DNA of 64,000 nt from Dactylosporangium roseum (GTDB lineage: Bacteria; Actinomycetota; Actinomycetes; Mycobacteriales; Micromonosporaceae): the NCBI RefSeq assembly GCF_025264685.1, contig NZ_CP073721.1:6279501-6343500 (forward strand). The letters run 5' to 3'. Shown in pieces: positions 51,677-60,725 of this stretch (position 1 is its first letter; every line of letters begins with the position of its first letter). The position numbers were made by a program, and so were the translations under genes. The notes below the pieces were generated by a model. The model saw nothing but the letters and a program-made list of their open reading frames with translations, was not told where the DNA came from and did not search any database.

Positions 51677-52975
51677 ATGCGCGAGGCGCTGCGGGGGCTC
51701 ACCACACGGGGTCGTAGTTTCCTGGCCGCCGCCGCAGCGGCCCTCATCGCCTCGCTGATCCTCGGCGAGCGTGACCTGCTCCGGGTCGCGGTGCTGCTCG
51801 CCGCGCTGCCGCTGCTGTCGGCGGCGTATGTCGGACGCACCCGCTACCGCCTGTCGTGCAGCCGGACGCTCGACCCCCACCGCGTGCAGGTCGGCGCCAG
51901 CGCACGGGTCATCCTGCGGCTGCAAAACCTGTCCCGCCTGCCCACGGGCACGATGCTGCTCGAGGACCGGCTGCCGTATGCCCTGGGCAGCCGCCCCCGC
52001 CTGGTGCTCGAGAAGCTCGGCGCGCACCAGGCCAGTTCGGTGGCCTACACGGTCCGCGCCGACGTCCGCGGGCGCTACGAGGTCGGCCCGCTCGTCGTGC
52101 GGCTCACCGACCCGTTCGGGCTGTGCGAGCTGACCAGGGCGTTTCCGTCCGTCGACCGGCTCACCGTCATCCCGCAGGTCGTGCCGCTGCCCTCGGTGCG
52201 CCTGGCCGGCGAATTCGCCGGATCCGGCGAGAGCCGGGCCCGGTCGGTGGCCGTGCACGGCGAGGACGACGCCGCCACCCGGGAGTACCGCTACGGCGAC
52301 GACCTGCGCCGGGTGCATTGGCGCTCGACGGCGCGCACCGGCGAGCTCATGGTCCGCCGGGAGGAGCAGCCCTGGGAGAGCCGGGCGACCGTCGTGCTCG
52401 ACACCCGGGCGGGCGCGCACCGCGGCGAGGGGCCGACGGCGAGCTTCGAGTGGGCGGTGTCCGCGGCGGCGAGCATCGCGGTGCACCTGCGTCACGCGGG
52501 CTACAAGATGCGCCTGGTCACCGACGCGGGCGTGGACGTCGACGCGACCGAGATCGACGGCGACGGCCCGCTGCTCGACCAGCTCGCCGACGTGCGGCCG
52601 GCCCAGCGCGGCGACATCGGCACGCTGATCGAGCGGGTCCGCCGGCGCAACGACGGCGGCCTCATCATCGGCATCTTCGGCCTGTTGTCGGCGGCCGAGG
52701 CGGAGTTGCTGGCCGGATTCCGGGTCAACAACGCGACCTGCGTCGCGCTGTTCGTCGACTCGTCGACCTGGCTCAACCTGCCGACCGCGGCGCGGGAGGA
52801 GGCCGACCGGTCGTACGGCGTGGCGGCGCTCGCCCTGCTGCGCAGCGGGTGGCGGGTCGTCGAGGTACCGCACGGGGCCAAACTGCCCGCGCTGTGGCCG
52901 CAGGCGGGACGGGGGTCGCAGGGCTTCGCCTGGCGGGCCGCGTCCGCGGAGAGCGTCGCGGGAGGCGTTCGGTGA
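51677..52975 (+). CDS. DUF58-family protein, MoxR partner
   Basis: The 432-residue protein has two N-terminal membrane segments (about residues 13-50), a beta-rich domain and the DUF58 signature REYRYGDDLRRVHWRSTART (about residues 196-215), followed by a VWA-like region. It is the usual partner of MoxR. Its role, possibly in envelope remodelling with the transglutaminase protein, is inferred from the conserved gene trio. The stop overlaps the next GTG by 3 bases. Confidence 0.9.
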   Translation: MREALRGLTTRGRSFLAAAAAALIASLILGERDLLRVAVLLAALPLLSAAYVGRTRYRLSCSRTLDPHRVQVGASARVILRLQNLSRLPTGTMLLEDRLPYALGSRPRLVLEKLGAHQASSVAYTVRADVRGRYEVGPLVVRLTDPFGLCELTRAFPSVDRLTVIPQVVPLPSVRLAGEFAGSGESRARSVAVHGEDDAATREYRYGDDLRRVHWRSTARTGELMVRREEQPWESRATVVLDTRAGAHRGEGPTASFEWAVSAAASIAVHLRHAGYKMRLVTDAGVDVDATEIDGDGPLLDQLADVRPAQRGDIGTLIERVRRRNDGGLIIGIFGLLSAAEAELLAGFRVNNATCVALFVDSSTWLNLPTAAREEADRSYGVAALALLRSGWRVVEVPHGAKLPALWPQAGRGSQGFAWRAASAESVAGGVR

Positions 52976-55452
52976 ACCAACGAAAGCACCTCACCCTGAT
53001 CGCCGCCGGCTCGGCGTTCCTCGCCGCGCTGCCGCTGATCAACGTCTTCGACAAGTACACGTGGGCGTTCCGCTCGTTCCTGGTGCTCGCCGTCATGTGC
53101 GGGGTGGCCGTGCTGGTGCGCAGCCTCCGCGCACCGAGCTGGGCGCCGACCGCGGCGATGGCGGTCTCCGGGCTGTTCGCGATGACCTGGCTCTTCCCCA
53201 GCGGGGCGGAGTTCGCCGGCATCCTGCCGTCGCCCGGCACGATCGCCCACTTCGGCTCGCTGCTGAAGACCGCGTCGGTCGAGATGAGCGAGTTCGCCAC
53301 ACCGGTCGGCGACCGGGAAGGCTTCCTGTTCCTGGCCACGCTCGGCGTCGCCGTGGTCGCGCTCATGGTCGATGTGTTCGCGGTCGTACTGCGCCGGCCG
53401 GCCCTCGCCGGCCTGCCGATGCTCGCGATCTACTCGGTGCCGGTCACCGTCACCACCGAGAGCACGAGCTGGTTCCCGTTCGTGCTCGGCGCGGTCGGCT
53501 TCCTGTGGCTGCTCGTCACCGACAACGTCGACCGGGTGCGCCGCTTCGGGCGCCGGTTCACCGGCGACGGGCGCGACGTCGACCTGTGGGAGCCGTCGCC
53601 GCTCGCCGCCGCGGGTCAGCGCCTCGGCGCGATCGGCGTGCTCGCCGCGGTGATGCTGCCGCTCCTGCCGTTCGCCATGCCGGCCGGCATCCTCAGCCAG
53701 TTCGGCAGCGGGGCCGGCGGCGGCCCGGGCATCGGCGGGCGCGGCGGCAACGGCCGCTCGGTGAGCATGTTCGCCCTGCTCGAAGGGCAGCTCAACCGGA
53801 ACAAGGCGTTCGACATGGTCAAGGTGACCAACGTCAACGACAAGAGTCCGTACTATCTGCGCTTCAACGTGCTGGAGACGCTGACCAACCAGGGCTTCAG
53901 TGCCAGGCCGATCAGCGGCGGCAAGCCCGTCGACACCGGACTGGCCGGCCCGGCCTGGAACTCGTCGGTCAAGACGAACACGTACAAGGCCAACATCGAG
54001 GTCACCAACGAGCTGGCCATCTACTTCCTGCCCATCTACACCTGGCCGACCAGGATCGAGCGGGTCGACAACAACTGGTCGTTCGACAGCAAGACCGCGG
54101 TGGTGTACTCCAACAAGCAGACGACGGCGAAGAAGAAGTACACGGTCGAATACGTCCGGCCGGACATCCGCCCCGACGATCTGCGCGGCGCCGAACCGCT
54201 GAACACCAACGCCGCGGAGCTGCGGGACGTGCTCACCGCACCCGCGAACAACTACGTCAAGAACCAGGTCGCCGACCTGACCAAGGGCAAGACGACGCAA
54301 TACGACAAAGTCATGGCGATCATGAACTTCTTCTCGCCGTCCAACGGTTTCATGTACGACACGACGACCGGCGCGGACACCAGCGGGAGCAAGATCGTCG
54401 ACTTCCTGCAGAACAAGCGGGGCTACTGCGCGCAGTACGCGGCCGCGTTCGGTTGGATGCTGCGCGAGGCGAAGATCCCGTCACGGGTCGCGTTCGGCTT
54501 CGCCCGGGGCGGCACCCGGCAGGGCGACACGATGACGCTGACGAACTTCAACCTGCACGCCTGGACCGAGGTGTACTTCCCCGGCTACGGCTGGCTGCCG
54601 TTCGACGCGACCCCGTCGACGTCGATCGGCGGCTCGGTCATCCCGTCGTACGTGCCGCAGGCGGCCAACAACGTCACCGGCGACGACCGGCCGAACCGGC
54701 CGGGCGGCCTCCCCGGCGCGGACCCGTCCGAGTCCGCGACCGCTCCCGGCACCGACCAGGGCAACAACCCGGGCACGGTCGACAGCGGCCCCCTGGTGCA
54801 GGACGCCGACACGTGGGATCAGGTCAAGTCGGCACTCCCGTGGGTGGGCGGCGGCCTGCTGCTCCTGCTCCTGCTGCTGAGCCCGGCGATCACCCGCAAC
54901 CGCACCCGGGCCAAGCGGTTGTTCGCCTCGGTCGGCGCGTCCAGGCCCGTCTCGTACGGTTCGTCGGGCGGGATGGAAGTGGTGCCGCTGCCGCCCGACG
55001 ATCCGTCGTACGCCCGGGCCCGCACCGAAGCCCACAAGGCGTGGGACGAGCTGGTCGACCTGATGGTCGACTATCACGTCCCGACCGACGACGCGGAGAC
55101 GCCTCGCGCGACGGTCGAGCGCCTGGTCGCCAAGGAGCGGCTCCGGGACAAGGCGCAGGACGGTGTGAAACTGCTCAGCATGGTCGAGGAGCACGCCCGA
55201 TACGCGCGGCGCCCGCTCACGGGCCAGGAACTGCGCGGAGCGGTGAGCGCGGTGCAGACGGCGTTCGCCGAGCGGTCACCGCGGAAGACGAGAATCCTGG
55301 CGGTCCTGCTGCCCCCGTCGGTGCTGCGCAGGTGGCGCGCGGCCACCGGCATCCGCTTGAGCACGGTGGCGCTGTCCGTCGGCCGCGGCTGGGACCAACT
55401 GATGCGGGCCTTGAGCGTCCGCCGCTTCGTCGCCAGACGCTCCGACCGCTGA
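52972..55452 (+). CDS. TgpA-like membrane transglutaminase/protease
   Basis: The 826-residue protein has about six N-terminal spans (TgpA_N type, residues 1-245), an extracellular transglutaminase-like domain, one more span near residue 625 and a cytoplasmic C-terminal region resembling DUF4129. The catalytic triad is intact: Cys486 in RGYCAQYAAAFG, His529 in NLHAWTEVYF and Asp545 in PFDATP. The substrate is unknown; wall- or membrane-linked proteins are likely. GTG at 52972 overlaps the DUF58 stop. Confidence 0.92.
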   Translation: MNQRKHLTLIAAGSAFLAALPLINVFDKYTWAFRSFLVLAVMCGVAVLVRSLRAPSWAPTAAMAVSGLFAMTWLFPSGAEFAGILPSPGTIAHFGSLLKTASVEMSEFATPVGDREGFLFLATLGVAVVALMVDVFAVVLRRPALAGLPMLAIYSVPVTVTTESTSWFPFVLGAVGFLWLLVTDNVDRVRRFGRRFTGDGRDVDLWEPSPLAAAGQRLGAIGVLAAVMLPLLPFAMPAGILSQFGSGAGGGPGIGGRGGNGRSVSMFALLEGQLNRNKAFDMVKVTNVNDKSPYYLRFNVLETLTNQGFSARPISGGKPVDTGLAGPAWNSSVKTNTYKANIEVTNELAIYFLPIYTWPTRIERVDNNWSFDSKTAVVYSNKQTTAKKKYTVEYVRPDIRPDDLRGAEPLNTNAAELRDVLTAPANNYVKNQVADLTKGKTTQYDKVMAIMNFFSPSNGFMYDTTTGADTSGSKIVDFLQNKRGYCAQYAAAFGWMLREAKIPSRVAFGFARGGTRQGDTMTLTNFNLHAWTEVYFPGYGWLPFDATPSTSIGGSVIPSYVPQAANNVTGDDRPNRPGGLPGADPSESATAPGTDQGNNPGTVDSGPLVQDADTWDQVKSALPWVGGGLLLLLLLLSPAITRNRTRAKRLFASVGASRPVSYGSSGGMEVVPLPPDDPSYARARTEAHKAWDELVDLMVDYHVPTDDAETPRATVERLVAKERLRDKAQDGVKLLSMVEEHARYARRPLTGQELRGAVSAVQTAFAERSPRKTRILAVLLPPSVLRRWRAATGIRLSTVALSVGRGWDQLMRALSVRRFVARRSDR

Positions 55453-55465
55453 TCCCCCGTTCGTC

Positions 55466-55497
55466 GCGGCCCCGCCCGCTGTCGCCGGCGGGGCCGC
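55466..55497 (+). terminator. Terminator of the moxR operon
   Basis: An 11-bp perfect stem (55466-55476 with 55487-55497) with a 10-base loop, 14 bases after the stop codon, followed by CTTT. Confidence 0.75.
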
Positions 55498-55743
55498 CTT
55501 TCGGCCGGAAGGTCCCCTCCGCACCCGCTTCCCCAACCGGCGGTCCGTCGGGCAGCCCTGCTGCTCGTCACCCTCCCAGCCCTCGCGCGTTCTCCGCAGG
55601 CCGTTCCGCTCGCACGTTCCGCAGCCCCAAAGCGGCCTAACGCGCCCTTCCTTGCCCCGTTCCCGGGCACGTCCTTTGATGCCCGGGAGACGCCTTCGAT
55701 GCGGCGCCGCTTCCCTACCTTGCTGGTGAGCGTGCCATTCGTA

Positions 55744-55789
55744 GGCGACATTTCGGAAATGTCGCCCGCGAAGCCGCCACTTCAGTGGC
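55744..55789. repeat. Two adjacent short hairpins
   Basis: A 10-bp perfect stem with a CGG loop (55744-55753 with 55757-55766) is followed by a 5-bp stem (55776-55780 with 55785-55789). They sit just before dispersed element copy B. Confidence 0.6.
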
Positions 55790-55804
55790 TACCGACTCCC
55801 GATC

Positions 55805-56012
55805 GCCGCTCGATCTCATGATCATGGGAAAGATGTGGCTGCCCCGATAGCCAGATCTTTCCCATGATCATGGAGTCGCCGGTCCGGAACCCGCCGCCTC
55901 GGGTCGAGCGGCGACCACGGGCGACAGACACCCACCCGCACGACTGTGCGTCACCATCTCGTAGCGCAATACCGGGGTGGACAGGCGACCGCACGGCTCA
56001 ACTCCGCGGCCA
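55805..56012 (-). repeat. Dispersed repeat element, copy B
   Basis: In reverse complement it matches copy A at 29041-29252 along its whole length. It holds a perfect 17-bp stem (55818-55834 with 55855-55871) with an inner TGGCT/AGCCA stem in the loop. Part of the sequence would translate to similar peptides in both copies, but no start or stop is shared. Confidence 0.8.
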
Positions 56013-56018
56013 TGCGCC

Positions 56019-56049
56019 TGGGCAGCCAGACGTTCCCCACGATCATGAG
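56019..56049 (+). repeat. Partial third copy of the dispersed element
   Basis: Bases 56019-56049 resemble 29212-29242, the right arm of the hairpin and adjoining GGGCAGCCA, in the same strand orientation as copy A. It abuts copy B in the opposite direction. Confidence 0.5.
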
Positions 56050-56165
56050 CCAGGCGACTCGCGCCGACCCGGGTCACTAGGCGTAGCACCGACAGCACCG
56101 ACCAGGAGCCTAGATACACCCGTTAAGCGTGATTTGCCGGAATTCCGTCGCCCCGTCCCCGACGC

Positions 56166-56228
56166 CTCAAGCACTCCGGCACCTCCCTCAAGCACTCCGG
56201 CACCTCCCTCAGGCACTCCGGAATCTCC
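56166..56228 (+). repeat. 21-bp tandem repeat, three units
   Basis: Units 56166-56186 and 56187-56207 are identical; 56208-56228 differs at three positions. The unit length is a multiple of 3, but no supported gene covers it. Confidence 0.85.
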
Positions 56229-56436
56229 GTTCAGCATGGTCACGGAGCTTTACGGGGGTTCCGGGAGACAACGAGGCCGCCGAACCACGGCCTGACCACC
56301 CGAAGACCTGCGAGAACAGTGCCAGGACGGGACACCTGGCGACAGCCGAAGGAGGGCGGCCGACGAGTCGGGCGGGCAGCGAGACAGGGCGCGTCGGGCA
56401 AGTCGCTCGACACGCCTGATGGGTGCGGCCAGGCGG

Positions 56437-56820
56437 CTAGAGGTCGCCCTCGGGGCGGCGCCGCCAGCGTTCCTCCAGGCGGTCGACCAGGCCGCCGCGG
56501 CGCTGGCGCGTGCGCCGGCTGGCGGTGCCGCCGACGACGTGCAGGTCGGTGCTCTGCCCGCGCCGGTATGCCTGCATGCCGAACGCCAGGGCGCCGAGCA
56601 TGACCACGAACCCGCCGACACCGAGCGGCGGGACTGAGATTGCGACGCCGTAGACGAGCAGCGCCATGCCGGCGAGCAGGAGCACCGCGGCCGCGATCAT
56701 CCGGCGCTTGGCATGGAACCGCGGGTCGGTGGCGCGCACCGCTGAGGCGAACTTGGGATCCTCGGCAAGCGACCGTTCGATCTGCTCGAACAGCCGCTGC
56801 TCGTGCTCCGAGAGCGGCAC
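56437..56820 (-). CDS. DUF3040-family membrane protein
   Basis: The 127-residue protein opens with PLSEHEQRLFEQIERSLAED, the DUF3040 signature, followed by two spans (about residues 42-60 and 66-85) and a basic tail (RRTRQRRGG). The family is actinobacterial and of unknown role, often near dcw or polymerase IV genes. The GTG start follows GGGGAGGAG. Confidence 0.88.
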   Translation of the reverse strand: MPLSEHEQRLFEQIERSLAEDPKFASAVRATDPRFHAKRRMIAAAVLLLAGMALLVYGVAISVPPLGVGGFVVMLGALAFGMQAYRRGQSTDLHVVGGTASRRTRQRRGGLVDRLEERWRRRPEGDL

Positions 56821-56884
56821 GGCACTCCTCCCCGGTCGCGAAGACCGGCCCTGATGGACCGGCAGTCCGGCACAGCCGGACGGC

Positions 56885-56914
56885 TGCGTACTGGCAAGTT
56901 TACGAGGGGGTCAA
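56885..56914 (-). promoter_or_regulatory. DUF3040 gene promoter
   Basis: TTGACC (56909-56914) and TACGCA (56885-56890) on the minus strand, spacer 18, about 65 bases before the GTG. Confidence 0.45.
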
Positions 56915-56971
56915 CCCGTCGGAAAGCGGGACGATGGTCCGGCCGTGCCGAATTTCCGTCGAGTGTGGCTC

Positions 56972-58285
56972 CTATGTTCTTCCATTGTGTCGCGTCCCGG
57001 ACTCGGCGGCCCCTCCCCCGGCGGGTGCGGCACCGTTTCCGTCGGGTCGCATACCGTCGCCGCGCAGCAGGCTGGCGGGCCTGACGAGGCCCGAACCGAA
57101 CCGCGCGGCGACCGCGTCGGCGGCCCGCTCGGCGTCACGCCAGCCGTGATCCCGCTCACCGAGCGTCATCTGCCGGGGTGCGCCCTCCGCGTGGACAAGA
57201 CCCTCGACCCGTACTCCGATCAGGCGAATCCGCTCCCCCGTCCGGGCCGACCGGAACAACGTCCAGCCGATCTCGAAGATCTCCCGGCTGACGTCGGTGG
57301 GGATGTCGATGGTCCGTGACCGGCTGAGCGTCTGGAAGTCGGCCAGCCGGATCTTGACCGAGACGGTGCGACCCGCCTGGCCGGCGTGGCGGAGGCGCTG
57401 GGCGACCTTGTTGGCGAGGGCGAGGATCGTGCGTCGGATGATTGACAGGTCGCTCACGTCGACGTCGAACGTCGTCTCGGCACCGATCGACTTCTCGACG
57501 TGCTCGGGGGTGACGCGGCGGGGGTCGCGGCCCCGGGACAACTCGTGGAGATGCGCGGCGGCCGCGTCACCGACGGCGGAGCGGAGCATGCCCATCGGGG
57601 CGGCGGCGAGATCACCGACGGTCTTCAGGCCGAGCCGCCGCAGGGTCTCGGCGGTCCGCTCGCCGACGCCCCAGACCGCCGACACCGGCAGGGGATGCAG
57701 GTAGTCGAGGATGCGGTCCGCGGGGATGACGACCACCCCGTCGGGCTTGGCCCGGGTGGAGCCGAGCTTGGCCATGAACTTGGTGGGCGCCACCCCGACG
57801 GAGCAGGTGAGCCGCTGCTCCTCGGCGACCCGCCGGCGGATGAGCGCGGCGATCTCGGCGGGGCGGCCGAGCAGCTTGCGGGCACCGGTGACGTCGAGGA
57901 ACGCCTCGTCGAGCGAGAGCGGCTCAACGAGCGGCGTCACGTCCCGGAAGATCGCCATGACGGCGCGCGACGCCTCCGTGTAGGCGGTGAAGTCGGGCGG
58001 CAGGAAGACGGCGTGCGGGCAGAGCCGCTGGGCGCGGCTGCCCGGCATCGCGCTGCGCACGCCGAACTTGCGAGCCTCGTAACTCGCCGCGGACACCACA
58101 CCCCGAGGGCCGGCGCCGCCGACGATCACCGGCTTGCCGCGCAGCTCCGGCCGGCGGCGGATCTCGACCGACGCATAGAAGGCGTCCATGTCGACGTGCA
58201 GCACCGTGCAGCCGGTGTCGTCGGCACCGGGCCCGAACTCCTCCGAACCCGAGCCGTCCCGCGGCACCGCCTGACTTCGTCCCAC
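56972..58285 (-). CDS. dinB: DNA polymerase IV (Y family)
   Basis: The 437-residue translesion polymerase has catalytic residues in VLHVDMDAFYASVE (about residues 28-41) and PLSLDEAFLDVTG, the helix-hairpin-helix region (VWGVGERTAETLRRLGLKT) and the little-finger domain. The C-terminal 40 residues are Gly/Ala-rich. GTG at 58285 lies 7 bases behind a TAGGGT box (58293-58298), indicating a leaderless start; the upstream in-frame ATG would include the promoter. Confidence 0.95.
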   Translation of the reverse strand: MGRSQAVPRDGSGSEEFGPGADDTGCTVLHVDMDAFYASVEIRRRPELRGKPVIVGGAGPRGVVSAASYEARKFGVRSAMPGSRAQRLCPHAVFLPPDFTAYTEASRAVMAIFRDVTPLVEPLSLDEAFLDVTGARKLLGRPAEIAALIRRRVAEEQRLTCSVGVAPTKFMAKLGSTRAKPDGVVVIPADRILDYLHPLPVSAVWGVGERTAETLRRLGLKTVGDLAAAPMGMLRSAVGDAAAAHLHELSRGRDPRRVTPEHVEKSIGAETTFDVDVSDLSIIRRTILALANKVAQRLRHAGQAGRTVSVKIRLADFQTLSRSRTIDIPTDVSREIFEIGWTLFRSARTGERIRLIGVRVEGLVHAEGAPRQMTLGERDHGWRDAERAADAVAARFGSGLVRPASLLRGDGMRPDGNGAAPAGGGAAESGTRHNGRT

Positions 58286-58292
58286 ACCGCGC

Positions 58293-58298
58293 ACCCTA
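58293..58298 (-). promoter_or_regulatory. dinB -10 box
   Basis: TAGGGT on the minus strand, 7 bases before the GTG at 58285. No LexA-type SOS box is apparent next to it. Confidence 0.5.
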
Positions 58299-58317
58299 GC
58301 CCCACCCCCCGACAAAA

Positions 58318-58346
58318 TTGACGAGAAGTTAGGCATGCCTTACCTT
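58318..58346 (+). promoter_or_regulatory. Promoter with iron-box-like palindrome
   Basis: TTGACG (58318-58323) and TACCTT (58341-58346) are 17 bases apart and end 6 bases before an ATG. The spacer holds TTAGGCATGCCTTA (58329-58342), a near-perfect palindrome resembling the DmdR/IdeR iron-box core. Overlap with the promoter predicts repression by iron. Confidence 0.6.
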
Positions 58347-58352
58347 GCTGGA

Positions 58353-58928
58353 ATGGCCCGCCTCGCGATGTCGTCGCCGCTGGCGCCCGTTGTCGCCGCC
58401 CTGGAGGGCCTCCGGCGGCGTCACCCGGACGTGTTGGCGTGCATCGTTCCCGGCCTGTTCCTCGCACCGCACGAGATCGCGCCGCACGAGATCGCGCCAC
58501 AGAAGATCGCCGCGCCGCACGAGATCGCATCGCACGGAATCGCGCCGCCACACGAGATCGCACCGCGAGCCATCGACCCGCAGGCGCTGGCCGTGCTCGT
58601 CGTGGCGGGCTGGACGAGAGCCCGTCGCGTGCCGCTGCTGTTCCCCGACGCGACGTTCCTCAACCGGGCGGGTCAGCTCGGCGTCCGGCGGGCGGACGTG
58701 GCCGTGCTCGTGGGTGACCCCGTGGCCGGGCGCCCCGGCGTGGTCGTGGCACGCGACAAGGGCGAGCTGCTCGCGATCGTCCAGGACAACCTGTGCGTCC
58801 TGGCCGCCGGCCCGGGGCTGGCGAGCAAGATCCGCGAACTCACCGAGGAATGGTCAACGCCGCACCACGAGCAGCGGGATCTGCATCTCGGCGGCCGTGC
58901 TGGAGCCGTGGAACGCCACCATCCGTGA
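58353..58928 (+). CDS. Unrecognised protein with PHEIA repeats under the iron-box-like promoter
   Basis: The 191-residue protein has no family match that I recognise. Residues about 37-70 contain a degenerate five-residue repeat (PHEIA, PHEIA, PQKIA, PHEIA, SHGIA, PHEIA). The rest is alpha/beta-like, with VVVARDKGELLAIVQDN near the C-terminus. ATG at 58353 is set by the leaderless promoter. The last 75 bases overlap the convergent phosphodiesterase gene. His/Glu-rich repeats could bind metal, but this is speculation. Confidence 0.55.
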   Translation: MARLAMSSPLAPVVAALEGLRRRHPDVLACIVPGLFLAPHEIAPHEIAPQKIAAPHEIASHGIAPPHEIAPRAIDPQALAVLVVAGWTRARRVPLLFPDATFLNRAGQLGVRRADVAVLVGDPVAGRPGVVVARDKGELLAIVQDNLCVLAAGPGLASKIRELTEEWSTPHHEQRDLHLGGRAGAVERHHP

Positions 58929-60002
58929 CACCTTGGCCGGCTCGTGAGCGCTGGCCAGGACCACCCACCGCTCGCGGCAGGCCACCACGACGTCACCGAC
59001 CCGCGCGAGGTGCTGCTGCGGGATCGGCCCGAACCAGCCCGACGCCACCGCCTCCTCGCGGGTCACCACCCACGCCCGGTCGCCCAGCACGCCGCGCCAC
59101 GTGGCCATCACGTCGGCCGTCGCACCGGGGATCGTGTGCAGGTACCGCACCCGGGGCTCTCCGGCGACGACGGCGACCCCCTCGCGCAGCCGAGCGTCCC
59201 GGTCCAGGTCGAGGCGCCGGTCGGCCGGGATGTCCAGTTGGCCGTGGTCCGCGGTGACGATGAGCGCCGAGTCTGGCGGCAGGCCGTCGATCAGCCGGGT
59301 GAGCAGCCGGTCGGCGTCCGCGACGGCGGTGCGCCACTCGCCCGTACCGATGCCGAAGTCGTGCCCGGCCCGGTCCACGTCCGGCAGATAGCCGAAGACC
59401 AGCGCGGACGACGCCAGCGCGGCGAGCATCGACGAGGCGACGGCGTCGGCGGCGTCTCCCGCGCCGAACCGCGCGCCCCGGTAGGCGGACAGCGACAGGC
59501 CGGAGTCCTGGAACGCCGGGTTGCTCACCACCGTCGTCGGGATGCCCGCGTTCGCCGCGCGGGTGAACGCCGTCGGCAGCGGCTGCCACGCGGCGGGGTC
59601 CGGCTGGTCCTGCCAGCGCAGGTGGTTGACGAGCTTGTCGGTGCCCGGCTGGTTGAGCACGATCCCGACGATCCCGTGCGCACCGGGGGGCGCGCCGGTG
59701 CCGAGTGTGACCAGGCTGACCGGGGTCGTCGACGGGAAGCCCGAGGTGATCGAGCGCGCGGTCCCGAGCCGGCCGCCGATCATGTCGGTCAGGGTCGGCG
59801 CGTGCGGCGACGCGACGCCGAGCTGGTGCCAGCCGAGCCCGTCGAGCAGGACCACGGCGACGCGCCGGACGCCCGCGAGCGTGGCCGAGAGCCCGAGGGC
59901 GTCACGCTCATACGGCATGCCCAGCACGTTGAGCACGCTGGGCATCACCTCGGCCAGGCTCGCCTGCCCGTATCGGGGTGCGACCGGATCGAGCTGGCCC
60001 AT
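58854..60002 (-). CDS. Alkaline-phosphatase-superfamily nucleotide pyrophosphatase/phosphodiesterase
   Basis: The 382-residue enzyme has two metal-site segments: VVLLDGLGWHQLG with Asp, GFPSTTPVSLVTLGTG with the nucleophile Thr, GYLPDVDRAGHDFG and VTADHGQLDIP. The pattern is that of type I phosphodiesterases (NPP), which cleave nucleotide or phosphodiester substrates; the exact substrate is open. No signal peptide is visible, so it is probably cytoplasmic. Its ATG shares a base with the methyltransferase stop (TGATG). Confidence 0.88.
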   Translation of the reverse strand: MGQLDPVAPRYGQASLAEVMPSVLNVLGMPYERDALGLSATLAGVRRVAVVLLDGLGWHQLGVASPHAPTLTDMIGGRLGTARSITSGFPSTTPVSLVTLGTGAPPGAHGIVGIVLNQPGTDKLVNHLRWQDQPDPAAWQPLPTAFTRAANAGIPTTVVSNPAFQDSGLSLSAYRGARFGAGDAADAVASSMLAALASSALVFGYLPDVDRAGHDFGIGTGEWRTAVADADRLLTRLIDGLPPDSALIVTADHGQLDIPADRRLDLDRDARLREGVAVVAGEPRVRYLHTIPGATADVMATWRGVLGDRAWVVTREEAVASGWFGPIPQQHLARVGDVVVACRERWVVLASAHEPAKVSRMVAFHGSSTAAEMQIPLLVVRR

Positions 60003-60718
60003 CAGGCCTTCCGGGCCAGCAGGTGCAACTGGGTGGCGATGTCGCGATACGGCGACGTGCCGGCCAGCGCGAGCTCGAACGCCTGGAGGGCCTCCGGCTC
60101 GCTCTCCGCGACCGTCCCGGGCACGAGGTCGGCGACGACCCGCACCCCGTGGATCTGCTCCACCGCCAGGCCGCACTCGCTGAGCAGGGCGGTGGCGCTC
60201 TCCGCGGAGTAGCGCCGGCGCAACCGGTCACGGGAGTCGCCGCGCCCGTCGGGGCTCGCCACGAGCAGCGACGCGGCGGCCAGGTGTCCCCCGATCGCCT
60301 TGGCGAGCACGGCCGCCGCCCGGTTGGCGACGACGACGCTCGCCGCGCCGCCGGGGCGCAGCGTCGCGGCGAGCGCGGCGACGACCTTGTGCGGGTCGTC
60401 GACGACCTCGAGGAGGCTGTGGCCGAGCACCAGGTCGACGCTCTCCGGCGGCACCAGATCGGCGAGCCCGTCGCCGTCGCCCTGCACGGCGACGATCCGG
60501 TCGGCGACCCCGGCCTCGTCCGCGCGGCGCGTGAGCGCGGCCAACGCGTCCGGGCTGGGGTCGACGACGGTGACGACGTGGCCGGCCTTGGCCAGCGGCA
60601 CCGCGAACCCGCCGGTGCCGCCGCCGACGTCGAGGGCGGTCAGCGGCCGACCGGCACGCGCCAGCTCACGCCGCAGGACCTGCCAGACGACAGCGGTGCG
60701 GGGGGCTGAGGACTCCAC
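60002..60718 (-). CDS. SAM-dependent class I methyltransferase
   Basis: The 238-residue protein has the SAM motif ALDVGGGTGGFAVPLAK (about residues 27-43), DPSPDALAAL, and VDLVLGHSLLEVV for motif post I. The acceptor is unknown; its overall form resembles SmtA/CmoA-like enzymes. GTG at 60718 is 7 bases behind TAGGGT (60726-60731), inside the gap after thiC. It is coupled to the downstream phosphodiesterase gene. Confidence 0.82.
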   Translation of the reverse strand: MESSAPRTAVVWQVLRRELARAGRPLTALDVGGGTGGFAVPLAKAGHVVTVVDPSPDALAALTRRADEAGVADRIVAVQGDGDGLADLVPPESVDLVLGHSLLEVVDDPHKVVAALAATLRPGGAASVVVANRAAAVLAKAIGGHLAAASLLVASPDGRGDSRDRLRRRYSAESATALLSECGLAVEQIHGVRVVADLVPGTVAESEPEALQAFELALAGTSPYRDIATQLHLLARKA

Positions 60719-60725
60719 GCGATAG

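Larger units (their letters stand above)
55453..56436. other. 984-base gene-free stretch with repeats
   Basis: It contains a terminator (55466-55497), two short hairpins, dispersed element copy B (55805-56012), a partial third copy (56019-56049) and a 21-bp triple tandem repeat (56166-56228). ORFs here have no recognisable product. The last 200 bases show nothing further. Confidence 0.7.

Noticed and set aside
56166..56228. CRISPR array
   Set aside because: Units are directly adjacent with no spacers, and no cas genes are present.
55864..56295. 143-codon ORF inside the gene-free stretch
   Set aside because: Part of it resembles a peptide from copy A of the dispersed element, but this follows from DNA similarity; start, stop and flanks are not shared.
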